A stretch of 64,000 nt of DNA from Nematostella vectensis (GCF_932526225.1 NC_064043.1:13824085-13888084); one strand, 5' to 3'; shown: positions 11,786 to 24,463, counted from the stretch's first letter. The notes: generated by a model not told the origin, from the letters alone. Numbers and translations: made by a program.

Positions 11786-11827
11786 CTGGATCACATCTCT
11801 GTGGAACTTGAACAGGGGTAATGACAA
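11786..11827 (-). CDS. Candidate micro-exon, copy 1 of 3
   Basis: On the minus strand TCCTAG precedes an open 42-bp segment reading VITPVQVPQRCDP, followed by the donor GTATGG. Two homologous segments lie at 12347-12387 and 13299-13340, each with acceptor- and donor-like flanks. Whether they are spliced into the HECT-like gene is inference. Confidence 0.35.
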
Positions 11828-12346
11828 CTAGGATATAATAAATAGATACTGTATATTTCATAATAAGACTACAAGTGCAGGTTTTCTATGAGTCAATAGA
11901 TAGTCAATGAGGCAATATTGTACACCACCAAGTTGACTATTACTATTTGACTCATAGAAAATGAGAATGAGTAGTTTAATTGATTTTAGTACAAATCTAC
12001 TCACATTATATTATATCGGATGTAACAATATCGAGCAGTCATTTATTTGTGTTTTACTGAAAAATGCAAACTTTTTCACTACTCACTATCTATGGCTCAA
12101 TAGATAGTGAGTACAGGAACCAGCAATCAGAAGGCATGATTTGTTGTAGAATGTGTGTGGATTAAAAATAATAATAGATATCAGAGCGCCAGACACTGAG
12201 GCTGATGTCAGACACTCTAAGGCTATGTCAGCTAGACACTTCTGTTACTATGTTAAATATTTTTAAATACTTAACTTAAATACTTAACTTAACTTAACTT
12301 AAATACTTAACTTTATAAATACTTTTAGTTTAAAAAAAACTAATAC

Positions 12347-12387
12347 CTGGTTCACATCTCTGTGGATCTTGTAAGGGGTACTGACAC
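12347..12387 (-). CDS. Candidate micro-exon, copy 2 of 3
   Basis: Homologous to the copies at 11786 and 13299. Minus strand: TCCTAG, then an open segment reading VSTPYKIHRDVNQ, then GTATTA. Its flanks also share the repeated CAGAGCACCAGACA / GATGTCAG sequence with the other copies, indicating segmental duplication. Confidence 0.3.
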
Positions 12388-12630
12388 CTAGGATATAATA
12401 AAAATAGATATTAATAGATATCAGAGCACCAGACATCGAGGCTTATGTCAGGCACCCTTAGGCTATGTCAGTGACACTCCACCCCTTTGAATATGTATGC
12501 CAATTCCTTGCTCTGACATACCAACCAGAACAATTTTTGCTACATGGCCAAGTGCTCCAAACAGATTCTAAAAAATAGTACAAATGGACATAAACATTTC
12601 CATCTATAATAAAAACAGATATATTATTAT

Positions 12631-13153
12631 CAGGGCTTCTGAAATTACGCGCTTGTGCGGAAGCGCGTAATTTGGCTTTTTCCGCGTAATCCACAAATTT
12701 CCGCATAATCCCGCGTAATTTGGCTAAATTTTGAAAGACAAAAAATTTAAGTGCACAGCTGATGTGTTCTTTTAGGGTTTTTACCTCTATTTCTAGTAAA
12801 AAAAGAGAGATATTCTTCGTAAGAGTGCGATATTTCGAACTGAATTTCTAAAGCCAATAAAATGACTAGGCGTTCTTTGCTAAACCGCGAAGGCCTAGGA
12901 CTAATAATAAAATAAAAATTAACCTTTTCAAGTTATTTCGTGCTTTCCTTCGGTACAAAATGTAGTTTGGGCGTAACAGTTGATATTCCGTGTAATTTAG
13001 CGTGTAATTCAGTAAAGAATCCCGCAAAATTTTGATTTTTAATGTATTGCAAAATCCCGCGTAATGATTGATTTTCCGCGTAATTTAGCGCGTAATTTAG
13101 CTAAGAATCCCGCGTAATTTTGAGTTTTTTTCCGCGTAATTCCAGAAGCCCTG
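12631..13153. mobile_element. 523-bp MITE with CAGGGCTTCTG termini
   Basis: Terminal inverted repeats CAGGGCTTCTGAAATTACGCG-like at 12631 and at the right end in reverse (CAGGGCTTCTGGAATTACGC). TATTAT flanks both sides (12625-12630, 13154-13159). The interior is made of repeated CGCGTAATTT units. CAGGG termini recall hAT elements, but an 8-bp target duplication is not seen, so the superfamily stays open. It is nested inside the 6.6-kb transposon. Confidence 0.75.
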
Positions 13154-13298
13154 TATTATAGATATTAGAGCACTGAGGTTGATGTCAGATCACAATAATA
13201 TACTCTAGGCTTATGTCAGAGCATCAGTTACTCTAAGTTCGATGTCAGCCTAAGAGAAGAAGAAAAAGTCCTCTGTAGTATAAGTATTTAAAACATAC

Positions 13299-13340
13299 CT
13301 TGATCACACATCTGTGGAACTTGTACAGGAGTACTGACAT
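13299..13340 (-). CDS. Candidate micro-exon, copy 3 of 3
   Basis: Minus strand: TACTAG acceptor, open segment reading VSTPVQVPQMCDQ, donor GTATGT. This copy has the best consensus splice sites of the three and lies nearest the zinc-ribbon first exon. Confidence 0.4.
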
Positions 13341-13624
13341 CTAGTAGGATTCATGTAAAGTCATGAAAGATATAATTTTAATCTCTATACCCCGCAATTA
13401 TTTTATCTATAAATGTCATAGAGAATCGACAGAGAAGTGAAGTTTCATCTAGGCCAACTAGATGAAATTGTATTGATTTTCCTGCTTCCGATGAAGCAGA
13501 TTTTTTCACTCTGGGTGGCAATGACTTTCCCCTGGTAGAATTTCACACCCCACTGTTGGTGCACGAAAGGCCGATGTTGATTGTGACAAGCTCGTCAGCC
13601 ATATTGGAATTCCCCTTTCCAGTT

Positions 13625-13802
13625 AGTTTTTCTTAGCTTTTTTGCTTCCCTTGGAGTAGAATTTTTGCCTCTCCTCTGACTTCCTAGCCTTCCATTCGTC
13701 AAGTTTTTCTACTGTAGTAGTACTAGGAACAGCGATCTCGCTACACTTAGGACAGAATTTGAATTCCCTTCGAATCCAACCTCTACACTTTCGGCAAAAC
13801 AT
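13625..13802 (-). CDS. Zinc-ribbon N-terminal exon of the transposon's HECT-like gene
   Basis: From an ATG at 13802 the minus strand reads MFCRKCRGWIRREFKFCPKC, a CX2C...CX2C zinc ribbon. An acidic/basic helix (WKARKSEERQKFYSKG) and a Lys-rich tail follow, ending at a stop at 13625. Similar zinc-ribbon plus charged tails open the animal proteins that end in the HECT-like domain found at 10003-10897, so this is taken as the 5' exon of the same gene. It lies just inside the right terminal repeat, as expected for a transposon gene promoter-proximal exon. The donor site is not clear. Confidence 0.5.
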
Positions 13803-13861
13803 GGCCGCGAAGGGAAGCATCACGCGAAGCAACACGTGCTTTGCTGGCCGGGCTAGGTACC

Positions 13862-14211
13862 ATCCTCCCAAAATTTGTTGTGTTTCGCGATTTTCGGTTG
13901 TGTTCTACGAATCATTGTTGTGCTTTAAAAATAAGATATTTTTCTAAAAATGATATTGTGTTAAGCAATAGGTTTTTTTTGTTTTACGAACAATTTGGGA
14001 GTCAAGCGAAACTTTGTTTTGTTTTGCGAAAGATTGTTTTGTTAAGCAAAACTTTGTTGTGTACCATATAATTATTGTTGTTTTGAGCCAAACGTTGTTG
14101 TGTCCAGCCAAAGTTTGATGTGTTCCACAAAACTTTGTTTTGTTCAGCCAAACTTTGTTGTGTTTTGGGACCTTAATTTGCGTTGTGTTTTGCCCGTGTT
14201 GGCCACCGTAG
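13862..14211 (-). repeat. Right terminal inverted repeat of the 6.6-kb transposon
   Basis: Reverse complement of the left terminus, starting CTACGGTGGCC and including AATTAAGGTCCCAAAACACA and AACACATCAAACTTTGGCTG. Homology is patchy beyond the outer ~130 bp. Confidence 0.8.
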
Positions 14212-14469
14212 AGAGCACCATAAAGCACCGTGCGCCTAAAAAGTAGACAAGAGATACAAACGCACACACGCACTAAAAATAATCAACAGCGCAAAGTTAA
14301 AAAACAAATCTAACTTTATTCAAACCGTAATAGTAAACTGGTTTGAAAATAAAGCTGATCTGAGGTTGGCTTTATAGCCTATCTTGTAAAGGGTATTAAA
14401 AACTATCACTATGCTAAAATTGGTAGCTTGAGCAAAAAGTGCGCAATTCAAACACGTATCCGCCGGACT

Positions 14470-17393
14470 AGGTGGAACTTATTGCAATAGAATTTCTCTC
14501 AGCGGATTTTGAACAAGTGATACAACCTAGTTAACATACTAAAAGTCCCCAAAAATTCCTTTCGTGGAACAATTTGAAATATATTGAAATATGTGATTTT
14601 CCATTTCGGAGCAAAACCACAGGATGCCCGCGTTGTCAAAACGGACAAAAATAAAATACACGTCTCAATCAGTACATTGCCATTGGTCAAAGTTGATTAA
14701 AGACAATGTTTGGATATCGAAACAAATCAAATTGCCCATGTTTAATATCTTTTTTTTTCAATAACACAGGGTACCCGCGCCGAAAACCCTGAAAAAAAAA
14801 ATGAAAATACAAGTCTGAATCAGAAAATTTTAAAGTTCATTGGCCAAAAATGATTAAAGACACAATTTTAGTATCTAAATAAAGCAACTTGTCCATGTTT
14901 TTTTTTTTCTATTTCAAATATTTTTTCCACACATGTATTTCTGCATTCTTCATATGAAGAAAACGTTGTCGTTTTGGGGGTCTGGTACCGAGGAATTTTA
15001 GTTTCTTTTCAAATACTTTCTCCGTTGATTAAAGATGGTCACAGTAACTATTTTTCTCTTCTGTTTACAATTCATAAAGTTTACAAAGCACCTGCGGTAC
15101 GGAAACCCTTAAAAATGACACGAATCGTGCAGTTTTTCCAAATAAGGAATGTATAAGTTTCATTATGTGGAAGTAATCCCGTTTGTCAAAAACGACAATT
15201 TTTGGCTAAATTTTCTTGATATGGCACTCGCGTCAGTGACTGAAATTTGTATAGAAAACAAACTTATTTGTGACATCAGCTCAGTAAAAAGCCTATTCAA
15301 TACATGAGTACAGCGGTAGTCTGGAACACTTTTGTAATTTCTTGAGGTTTTACAGCAGCCTAGAGAACACTACTTACACTTCTAATGAAACTAAACGTCT
15401 AGCTCTAGCTCGATAAGTCCAGAGTTGTGACAAGTCTGACCTTTACACTTTCCAAACGTCGCACTACAGTCTAGACCATTCTTCTTGCAGGTTCATCTTC
15501 TGGTGCTGAATTCCGATTAGCATTTGTATCGCATTATGTTTATCAGCGAATATTGGGAAGGGTCCAATGCGGACAGACTTGTCCCCAACACACGGATCGC
15601 TGCTAGAAATAGTGCGGTGCAAATGCACAAATTGGATTGCAGTTGCTTTCTTTAGGCTGGGTGTAAAACCTAAAAAAACACAAAAGTATTACTGATTACT
15701 AGAATAGTCTTCAAAAGCTTTATTAGACAAATGGGGGGTCATACGTAAACGGGCACAGAGTCCATGCAGGACGTACTCCAAAACAAACAAATTGGAAATA
15801 AAACGAATATAAAAAATAATTGTGGTGGCAGTCACAGATCCGTGCGATGGACGATGTACAGGGTAAGTCTACGTTGAAAACATTGGAAAGTAGGGTCTGA
15901 TAATAGTTCTTCAGGAAATATTTATAAGCGCGAGTAGGCTAGAGAACGTATTGAACTGAGTTAAGTTACAGATTCTATGGTTTTACAATACGATTGAAAT
16001 AAGATGCTTGAAACGTAGTTTGTTCTGCAAAGAACCGGAGATAAAGTTAAGGTTGGGTTCACGTTACGAGTACGATTATGATTTACAAAAGTGGCAAAAA
16101 GTTGAATATTCAGGTCGGTCATTTTGAAGTTACACTAGTTAGTTACACTGAAAAAAGATTAGGTCTTTCACCTCTCAGTCGTAGACCAAGGGTAGTAGAT
16201 CGAGTTTTAGAAGTCGCTCTTTATAGCACAAGTCTCTATCTTGGATCTTAGAATTCAACGGGTTGATCGCCTTTTAACTCTTTCTAGGAGGACATTTTAA
16301 GTCTTACGCTGCCGGGGTACCAGACTTCAGTGGCGAAACAGCTGCGACTTGACAAGGGACAGGTATAGAGTACGCCTGACCCTGTGTCTGTATATAGGAC
16401 ACATGTCCTCTTGAGCAGACCAAGCATTCTGTTGGCCTTGGACACCACAAATAGAATGTGGATGTCCTATGTGAGATTGCTCGATATTGTGCCCCCGAGA
16501 TCTTTTTCAATGTTGATGCGCTTGATGCCTTCTGGCGCCAAGCTGATTTTTTTTCCGTGAGACTGTCAAGACTTAATTTACACTTGGTAGCGTTAAACTT
16601 TATATTTGTGTCGTCGCTCCACTTGTTAGACTTGTCAGGTCGTCCTGAAGAGCTTCACAGTCCTTTATCGAAGAGGTTCTTCGGTATAGCTTTGTGTCGT
16701 CTGAGTATATAGCGGCGTGCCTTTGTCTGTGGCGTCTGCTAGATCGTTGATGTAGGTCCTAAATAGAAGGGGGCTATCAGGCTTCCTTGAGGGACCCCGG
16801 AAGTCACTGGGAGGTGACGAGAGGCCATGCCTTCTATAACAACCCTAGCTACTGAGTTGCTGTCACATGTAAGTTTGTGTTCTATACAAATTTGCGTAAA
16901 TGACGCCAGGATGCAGAAATAGATTTGTGGAGAAATTATTTAAAATAGAAATGAAACATGGACAAGTTGCTTTATTTCGATACTAGAATTTGTCTCTCTA
17001 GTAATTTTTGTCCAATGACCTTTGAAATTTTCTGATTCAGGCTTGAATTTTCAAATTTGTTTAGTGTTTTCGACGCGGTACCCTGTAGATTTTGGATTAC
17101 AGAAATATTGGTAAAAGATATAAAACAGGGTCAATTTGCTTTGTTACGATATCCAAACTGGGTATTCAATCAACTTTGACCAATGGTCTTTCAAATGACT
17201 GATTTAGACGTGTATTTTATTATTTTTCCGTTTAACCGACGCGGGTACCCTGTGGTTTTGCTCCGACATGGAAAAATTACAAATTTCAGGATGTTCCACC
17301 GAAGGGATTTTTTGGGACTTTTAGTATGTTAACTAGGTTGTATCACTTGTTCAAAATCCGTTGAGAGAAATTCTATTGCAATTAGTTCCACCT
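14470..17393. mobile_element. 2.9-kb element with ~490-bp terminal inverted repeats
   Basis: 14470-14957 is the reverse complement, with divergence, of 16909-17393. The ends share AGGTGGAACT, GATACAACCTAGTTAACATA and AAAGCAACTTGTCCATGTTT. No clear target duplication is seen next to the ends. The interior holds a segment also present at 2290-2600 and a decayed LINE RT. Nothing else is recognised in 15240-16290. Confidence 0.75.
16300..16865 (-). pseudogene. LINE reverse transcriptase remnant
   Basis: Minus strand fragments in several frames reproduce a jockey-group RT: VTSGVPQGSLIAP (block B), YINDLADATD, then a damaged catalytic box (the DD is still read from TCAGACGACACAAAG), NKWSDDTNIKFNATKCK and VSKANRMLGLLKR. 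At least four frame changes occur. It is a dead copy of a CR1/L2-like retrotransposon, lying between the inverted repeats of the surrounding element. Confidence 0.75.
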
Positions 17394-18329
17394 GAAACCA
17401 CAGACTGACTGGACTATGATGCAAGCACCCGCTGTTCTCACTGCGCGCGGGCTCGTTTTATGGGGTCAAATTATTATTTTTTTTTGAAATCATATGAAAA
17501 CTCTTTAACTATTCTTCATCTCAGGATAAGTAAATACTAAAAACAAGTTACTGGAATTTGATGCTAGGGGCACTTTCAGCTTATGCATCCGTGAAACTAA
17601 TAAGTAATGATCTTCAAATAAGTTAATGAAAACAATAACCTATTTTAGGTGGGCACAGCTTAACTGGTTTGACTGTTTTGTTATTTTATTAGAATCGAAA
17701 CTGTATTTTCAAACAGTTTCTATAGTTAAATTCCATATACTAGGTTATTGTTTATAGTGGTACAATTTGTGATGCCACAATTAATATGAGTGTTAAATTA
17801 GGGGGAAACAATCTTGCCTCTTCTGTAAGGGACATCATGGTTTCCGCCAGGGAAGGGGCTAGCAAGAATAGGCGGAGGGTCATGATAAATTCAGGACCAT
17901 TTACTATCTTTCCATATCTTTTTGTAATTACTTCTAGAGGGGTCATGGCTTTTTTTAATTTAATTGGAAGAGGGTCAGGAGGTTTTGTTTAGTTTAATAA
18001 GAAATATTACCAGCCCCCTTCCCTGGCATAAATCATAAATGCTCCCTAATTAATGAATGCTCCCTAAAATCTATTTGCTGATGTGATACAAGGCAAAATA
18101 TAAGATAAAGTGTAATTGTATAAGCATTTATGATCATAAGTAAAATAAATTATAAATAAGAACAAATATTTTGCAATACATAATACACTAAGAGTGGGTT
18201 TACTTTGTAACCTGTGGTATATGTTTTGTGTTTGGTTATATACTATACTAGATTATGTACGATCAGGGGTTCAAAATAGCACCTGACTATATCTATTTAT
18301 AATTATTAAGAATAACCTTTTGAGCTTAA
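17394..18329. other. No gene recognised
   Basis: AT-rich. Overlapping open frames on both strands at 17752-17992 match no family I know. There is no tandem repeat or RNA gene. Confidence 0.4.
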
Positions 18330-18955
18330 AATGCCTTAAGTCGCCTTAAAACACTTAAAGTCGCCCAAAAGCGCGACAATTTTTTGTCCCTTTTTCCCTC
18401 AAGTCGCATTAAAACGCGGTAAGTCGCGACAAGGGTAACACGTGATTTCGCCCACGTGGTTGTATCGCCCACGTCTATAAGAGTAGTTTCGCGCACGCAT
18501 CGAGAGTAGTTTCGCGCACGCATCAAGGTGTTTTCCCCACGGATAAAAATACGACTTACTCTCGAGCTCTCTCATAAAAAAATATTTTGTTCGAAGGTAT
18601 ATCGCGCTGCTTTAGAAAAATCAAAACTAATGGAATACTCTATCGATCGCAGCGATCTTTATGGCAAAAAAAAAAAAAAAGAGCACAGATATGTGGGATT
18701 CTTTTTCGCCATAAAATATAGCTCTGATAAGTGGGATTATGTCGGATTCTGTGGGATTCTGCCTGATTCTGTTTGATGCGTTTGTTTATGAGCGAGCGTA
18801 AACCCGCATATTTCTGTCGCCGCCGACATATAAACATGTCGAAGGAGTTCACATGCCTAGGCGAAACTACTCTTTATGCGTGGGCGAATACAACAACGTG
18901 GGCGAAACCACCGCAATTCGCGACAAGTCGCCTTAAGGACTTAAGGACCCGGGGT
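18330..18955. mobile_element. Foldback MITE with AAGTCGC / TTTCGCCCACG arms
   Basis: The left arm 18330-18530 contains AAGTCGCGACAAGGG, ATTTCGCCCACG and AAGAGTAGTTTCGC. The right arm 18855-18955 is its reverse complement with divergence. TAGTTTCGCGCACGCAT is locally duplicated in the left arm. No protein-coding region is seen. Confidence 0.65.
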
Positions 18956-19072
18956 AGACCTTGTTTTTTCCAAGGACTCAGTTAACGTACTATGACAAAA
19001 TGGCGACAGAAAGGCGCCAATACGTTTCCGTTATATTGTATTTAGTTCATGTTCATTTCTGCGTTATTTTAG

Positions 19073-19153
19073 ACTAGAATTGGACCTCGGTTATAATGAC
19101 ATCACGAATGTGACGGCAGTGGACATGAAAGGGAAAGAAATGCTGTTTTATTT
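19073..19153 (+). CDS. LRR exon 1 seen (81 bp)
   Basis: Acceptor TTATTTTAG, donor GTAAGT. It reads [18 protein letters not shown] and ends LFY(L), the LxLxxNxI pattern of a leucine-rich repeat. Phase 2 at both ends. The donor is immediately followed by a 29-bp minisatellite. Confidence 0.7.
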
Positions 19154-22100
19154 GTAAGTGTTTTCCCAGCCAGCATTTAGTTAGAACTTTTTTCCCAGCC
19201 AGCATTTAGTTAGGACTTTTTTCCCAGCCAGCATTTAGATAGGACTTTTTTCCCAGCCAGCATTTAGTTAGGACTTTTTTCCCAGCCAGCATTTAGTTAG
19301 GACTTTTTTCCCAGCCAGCATTTAGTTAGGACTTTTTTCCCAGCCAGCATTTAGTTAGGACTTTTTTCCCAGCCAGCATTTAGATAGGACTTTTTTCCCA
19401 GCCAGCATTTAGTTAGGACTTTTTTCCCAGCCAGCATTTAGATAGGACTTTTTTCCCAGCCAGCATTTAGTTAGGAATTTTTTCCCAGCCAGCAGTGGTT
19501 AGGCGTGTGAACACATGAATAATTGCCCGTATAACCGATCGGGACGATTTTTTTACCAAGCATCCGCTCCAGCGCCCCCAAAAAAGTTGTGTAATATTGC
19601 CAACCGCCACACCCGCCACAATTGTAAATAAATCTGCTTTGATACCTAGTCCTTTATGGGAGATTGTGGCTCTGACTTAAAAGTCTATAAACGGTTTCTC
19701 CTTTCTTTAAGAGACTATAGGTTCATTAAAGATTCTAGCCGTATGAGGCTGAGATCCGTGATAAGGAGCCAGTTTTTTATAAGAAACTTTAGAAGATTCT
19801 GTTAAGCCGGGTGGAACCTCATGACAAAATGTTTAGATTCGTTTATTAGATGCCATGTTTGCCTTAAAACGCATTTTGCCTGTCCGTGAATTCAACACTC
19901 GCCGTTATGTATGTTGTGAAATCGCGTAACCGTATCTAAAATGAGTTGCGGATTTCGGCTTAGAAGGTGGCAAGTGAGGAATTTGTTCTCAACGGAAGTA
20001 GGCCATCTCTCTAGACACAAACCCTTCTTATAACGAGAGGGTGGCCAGAGGGGAGAATGCGTGTACTGAAAAGTTTCAGTAAGCTATGGACATCAAGGAT
20101 ATTTAAATCCATGAATCTTTCGCCCTTTTATAGACTTCTAATGAAGTAAATAAAGTGCGTAGTGTCTTTGAGATTACACCTTTGCTTGAGCGTTATATGC
20201 CGCAGAAATGGATCTACGGAGGACGATATACGCTAGACGTGGTTTATGAGGTGACAAAAACCTTAGGTGACATATTATATGTCTTTGTGGTGGAATTTGT
20301 CGTTCTTTAATGTTTCACGTCTATAGGAGCGTTGCTCGACCTGACATAAGCGCTTTCTTTGTGCATGTTAAGTTTCTTAGAGTTATTTAGGACATATCTG
20401 CAGTACAGCTCACTCCTGTTTTAATAGATTGCTTAAAATCAAACAGGAAGATTTGAGGCTGCCGGGAATCGCCACTGTAACTCGTAGAATTCAAATGCAC
20501 TTTGGCTAAATATGGCTTTTTCTGAAGGCTCCCTCATCTTGTCTAAGGTGTCTCCCGATGTCATCGTTTGATGAAAAATCGGCGGGCGGTTATAGCGTTT
20601 ACAAGACCGGTTTTGGACTCTTCATACTAGATTTTTTTTACAATTATTTTTCAGGCAGCTGAATGATAACAGGATTTCGTACATCGAGGGTGGAGCGTTT
20701 AACGCGTGTACCCAGTTACGAACATTGTAAGTTTTACAGGAAAGGGCGGGGAGAGGAATGAATTCGATTGGCGGTAGTGATAATGTTGGTGATGAAGATG
20801 ATTATAGCAGTGTTGATGGTGGTGTTAATGATGATGCTAGTGGTGGTGATGATGGTGATGATGTTGATGATGGTAATGGAGATGGTGATGGTGATGGTGA
20901 TTGTGATGGTGGTGGTGTTGATGATGGTGATGATGATGGTGATGGTGATGATCATAGTGATGGTGATGGTGATTGTACTAGTGATGGTGATGGTGATGGT
21001 GGTGATACTGGCGGTTGCGATTGCGATGGTTGTAATTGTGATGATTGAGTTGATGGTGATGTTGATGGCTATGGTGATGATGGTGGTGATGTTAATGTTA
21101 ATGGCGATGGTGGTTATGTTGATGGTGATGGTGAAATTGATGGCTGTGATGATGGTGATTCTGATGATGGTTGTTGATTGTGGTGATTTGGTGATACTGG
21201 CGGTTGCGATTTCGATGATTGTGGTGGTGATGGTCGAGATGACGATGGTCATGGTGGTCTTTTGATGATGGCAACGTGATCACATTTAGAAATCCGCTAA
21301 TCGCTAACCTTTTGTTTGTATTATTTTGAAGGAACCTCTCTACGAACAACATCAGGCGACTTGAGCCCTACACATTTCCCAGCTCATTAAGTGGTAGTCT
21401 GTAAGTCATGGGTAAAACAGAGTGTCGCTACTAAGAAAACCTGTTTCTAAGTTTTTTCTTTTTTATTTGTTACATCGATCGTTGTATATTATCGTTATAT
21501 GTTGACGTTTGAGACTCATATTCTACTGACTGTGTTTAATTGGCAGTGTGTGAGGATTGTTTATTTGCTGATATTTGTCTCTTTGTTGATGCCATTTTTC
21601 TAGTGATCTGTCATCTAACAGATTAGAGGAGATCACATACGATGTGACTATCTATGTTTGACAGCATGCTCTTTAGATGGTTTAGAATATTTTAATATTC
21701 TTAATAATACTTTAAAGTATTATAATATAAATGCTTCACAATATCAAACACAGCTTAGTTTTATTTACAAACCTACCGTGAATTGTTTGAATTTTGTATT
21801 TTTGGTAGTTTTATTGGTTGTGACTCGTCGAAATTGTTTGTGCAGCGATGGTTGTAATATTCAAATAAATTCAAATTCATTCGGATACACCGTATAAGGA
21901 GTTTTAACCTTGTCTAATTATTTCCATACTTTTTAGTCAATTGCATGAGATTGACAGGGTGTCAAAACTATATGGGTTTGATGGGAATTATAAACAAATT
22001 TGGTGTCGGTCTCGCATACATGTATTCTATGCAAGTCGTCCACCCATATCTTACGTACGGAACTTTATTTTAGGATTTTCTATAACAACACAATTTCCAA

Positions 22101-24386
22101 GATTGAGCCAAGAGCCTTAGACTTTGGTTACCAGATATTGTAAGTACCTATTTTTGAACGCATAAGAGCACTAAGATCATCTTCAACTACCATTGTCACC
22201 AATACAAAATTAAACATGTGACGCGCGCTTCCATGGCCAGCAATACAAATTTAGCCATTTGACGTTACCGTGGCCACCAAGACAAAGTTAAACATGCGAC
22301 GCACGTAACCGTGGCCACCAATACAAAGTTAGCCATGCGAGGCACGCTACCGTGGCCACCAAATCAAAGTTAACCGTGTGACACGCGCTACCGTGGCCAC
22401 CAAGACAAAGTTAAACATGTGACGCACGCTACCGTGGCCACTAAGACAAAGTTAAACATGCGACGCACGCTACCGTGGCCACCAATACAACGTTAGCCAT
22501 GCGAGGCACGCTACCGTGGCCACCAAGACAAAGTTAACCGTGTGACGCGCGCTACCGTGGCCACCAAGAAAAAGTTAAACATGCAACGTGCGCAACCGTG
22601 GCCACCAATACAAAGTCTTAAAGTGCGACACACACTACCGTGGCCAAAATACAAAGTTAACCATGTGACGCACGCTACCATGGCCACCAAGACAAAGTTA
22701 ACCAGGCGACGCGCGCTACCGTGACCACCAAGGCAAAGTTAACCATGCGACGCGCGCTACCGTGGCCACCAAGACAAAGTTAAACATACGACGCACGCTA
22801 CCGTGGCCACCAATACAAAGTTAACCATGTGACGCGCGCTACCGTGGCCACCAAGACAAATTTAACCGATTGACTCACGCTACCGTTGCCACCAAGACAA
22901 AGTTAAGCGTGTGACGTGCGCTACCGTGGCCACCAAGACAAAGTTAACCGTGTGACGCGTGCTACCGTGGCCACCAAGACAAAGTTAAAAGTGTGACGCG
23001 CGCTACCGTGGCCACCAATACAAAGTTAACCGTGTGATGCACGCTACCGTGGGCACCAATACAAAGTTAACCGGTTGACGCGCGCTACCGTGGCCACCAA
23101 GACAAATTTAACCAATTGACTCACGCTACCGTGGCCACCAAGACAAAGTTAAAAGTGTGACGCGCGCTACCGTGGCCACCAATACAAAGTTAACCGTGTG
23201 ATGCACGCTACCGTGGCCACCAATACAAAGTTAACCATGTGACGCAGTTTAACCTGGCCACCAAGACAAAGTTAACCAGGCGACGCGCGCTACCATGGCC
23301 ACCAAGGCAAAGTTAACCATGCGACGCGCGCTACCGTGGCCACCAAGACAAAGTTAACCAGGCGACGCGCGCTTCCGTGACCACCAAGGCCACGTTGACC
23401 ATGCGACGCTCGCTACCGTGGCCACCAATACAAAGCTTTAAAACAGTTGGTTTTAAGACAATAAAAAGGTGAGAATCGCAGTTTTGTGATTTACATGAAC
23501 TTTATAACTAAAAGGGTGCTCTTACCCTGTCTGGTTGACAAGTGAAGTTCATGTCAATCAGCTACATTTACCGGATCCCAATTGGTTCCCTCCACAAAAC
23601 TGTTAAGGTGCTTACCCTAGTGCGCGTCTTACACTGTAAAATGCATCTTTGAAAAGTCTAAATTTACTCTCCTAAGCAGAAGCTGGCAACTATTTACTAG
23701 CAACCCACTTCCCTGTTTGTAGGATTACCCCCCCCCCCCTTTTTTTTTCCCAGGAGCTCATCAGGGACGCCAAGCTTAAAAGAAGTGTGTGTTTTTATTT
23801 CTCATTATGCAGGGATCTGAGAGTGAATAAACTCACTGACGTCTCAACCGTGCACCCGAAAGGTGCAGAATTATATAGACTGTAAGTCTTCTTAAACTTT
23901 TGAAAAACTTTATGAAGGAGACCCTGATCCCCGTTCTCTCATTTCTTTTCTTATTTTTCAGGTTTCTCGGTCAAAACAAAATTACAAAGTTCTCACCAGA
24001 TATCCTGGTCGGGAGACGCTCACTTCTTTTCCTGTAAGATGTGTTTTTGTGACTGGTCATTATTATGAAGATGATAATGATACGGTGCTAAACTTAATGT
24101 TGATGATGAAAGCGGTAGCTAAGTAATGGTGATGATGATGATGATGATGATAGCGGTAGCAAACGTTATGGTGATGATGATAGCGGTACCAAACGCAATG
24201 ATGATTATGATGATGATAACGGTACCAAACGTAATGGTGATGATGATAGCGGTACCAAAGGGAATGATAATGATAGCGGTAGCAAACGTAATGATGATGA
24301 TAATGATGATAGCGAAAGCCAACGTAATAATGATGATGGTAGCGGTACCAAATGTAATGGTGATGATGATATCGATACCAAACGTA

Positions 24387-24463
<77 letters not shown>

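Larger units (their letters stand above)
7652..14211. mobile_element. 6.6-kb two-gene DNA transposon, integrase-type transposase plus HECT-like gene
   Basis: Termini are long inverted repeats: the left end CTACGGTAGCCCAC and the right end, read in reverse, CTACGGTGGCCAAC. The arms stay alignable for roughly 300 bp. GAGAG flanks both sides (7646-7650 and 14211-14215), consistent with a short target duplication whose exact edge is ambiguous. The surrounding repeat occurs without insertion at 1935-2170. Inside are a DDE transposase on + and a zinc-ribbon/HECT-like gene on -, convergent. From memory it resembles integrase-related eukaryotic elements of the IS3EU type; that class name is uncertain. 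Both genes are broken, so this copy is inactive. Confidence 0.75.

Noticed and set aside
14974-15156. Short open frame conserved with 2485-2679
   Set aside because: Conservation follows from the dispersed repeat as a whole, including non-coding flanks.
20734-21352. Asp/Gly-, Met/Val- and Ile/Thr-rich proteins on both strands
   Set aside because: Degenerate GATGGT triplet repeat read in all frames.
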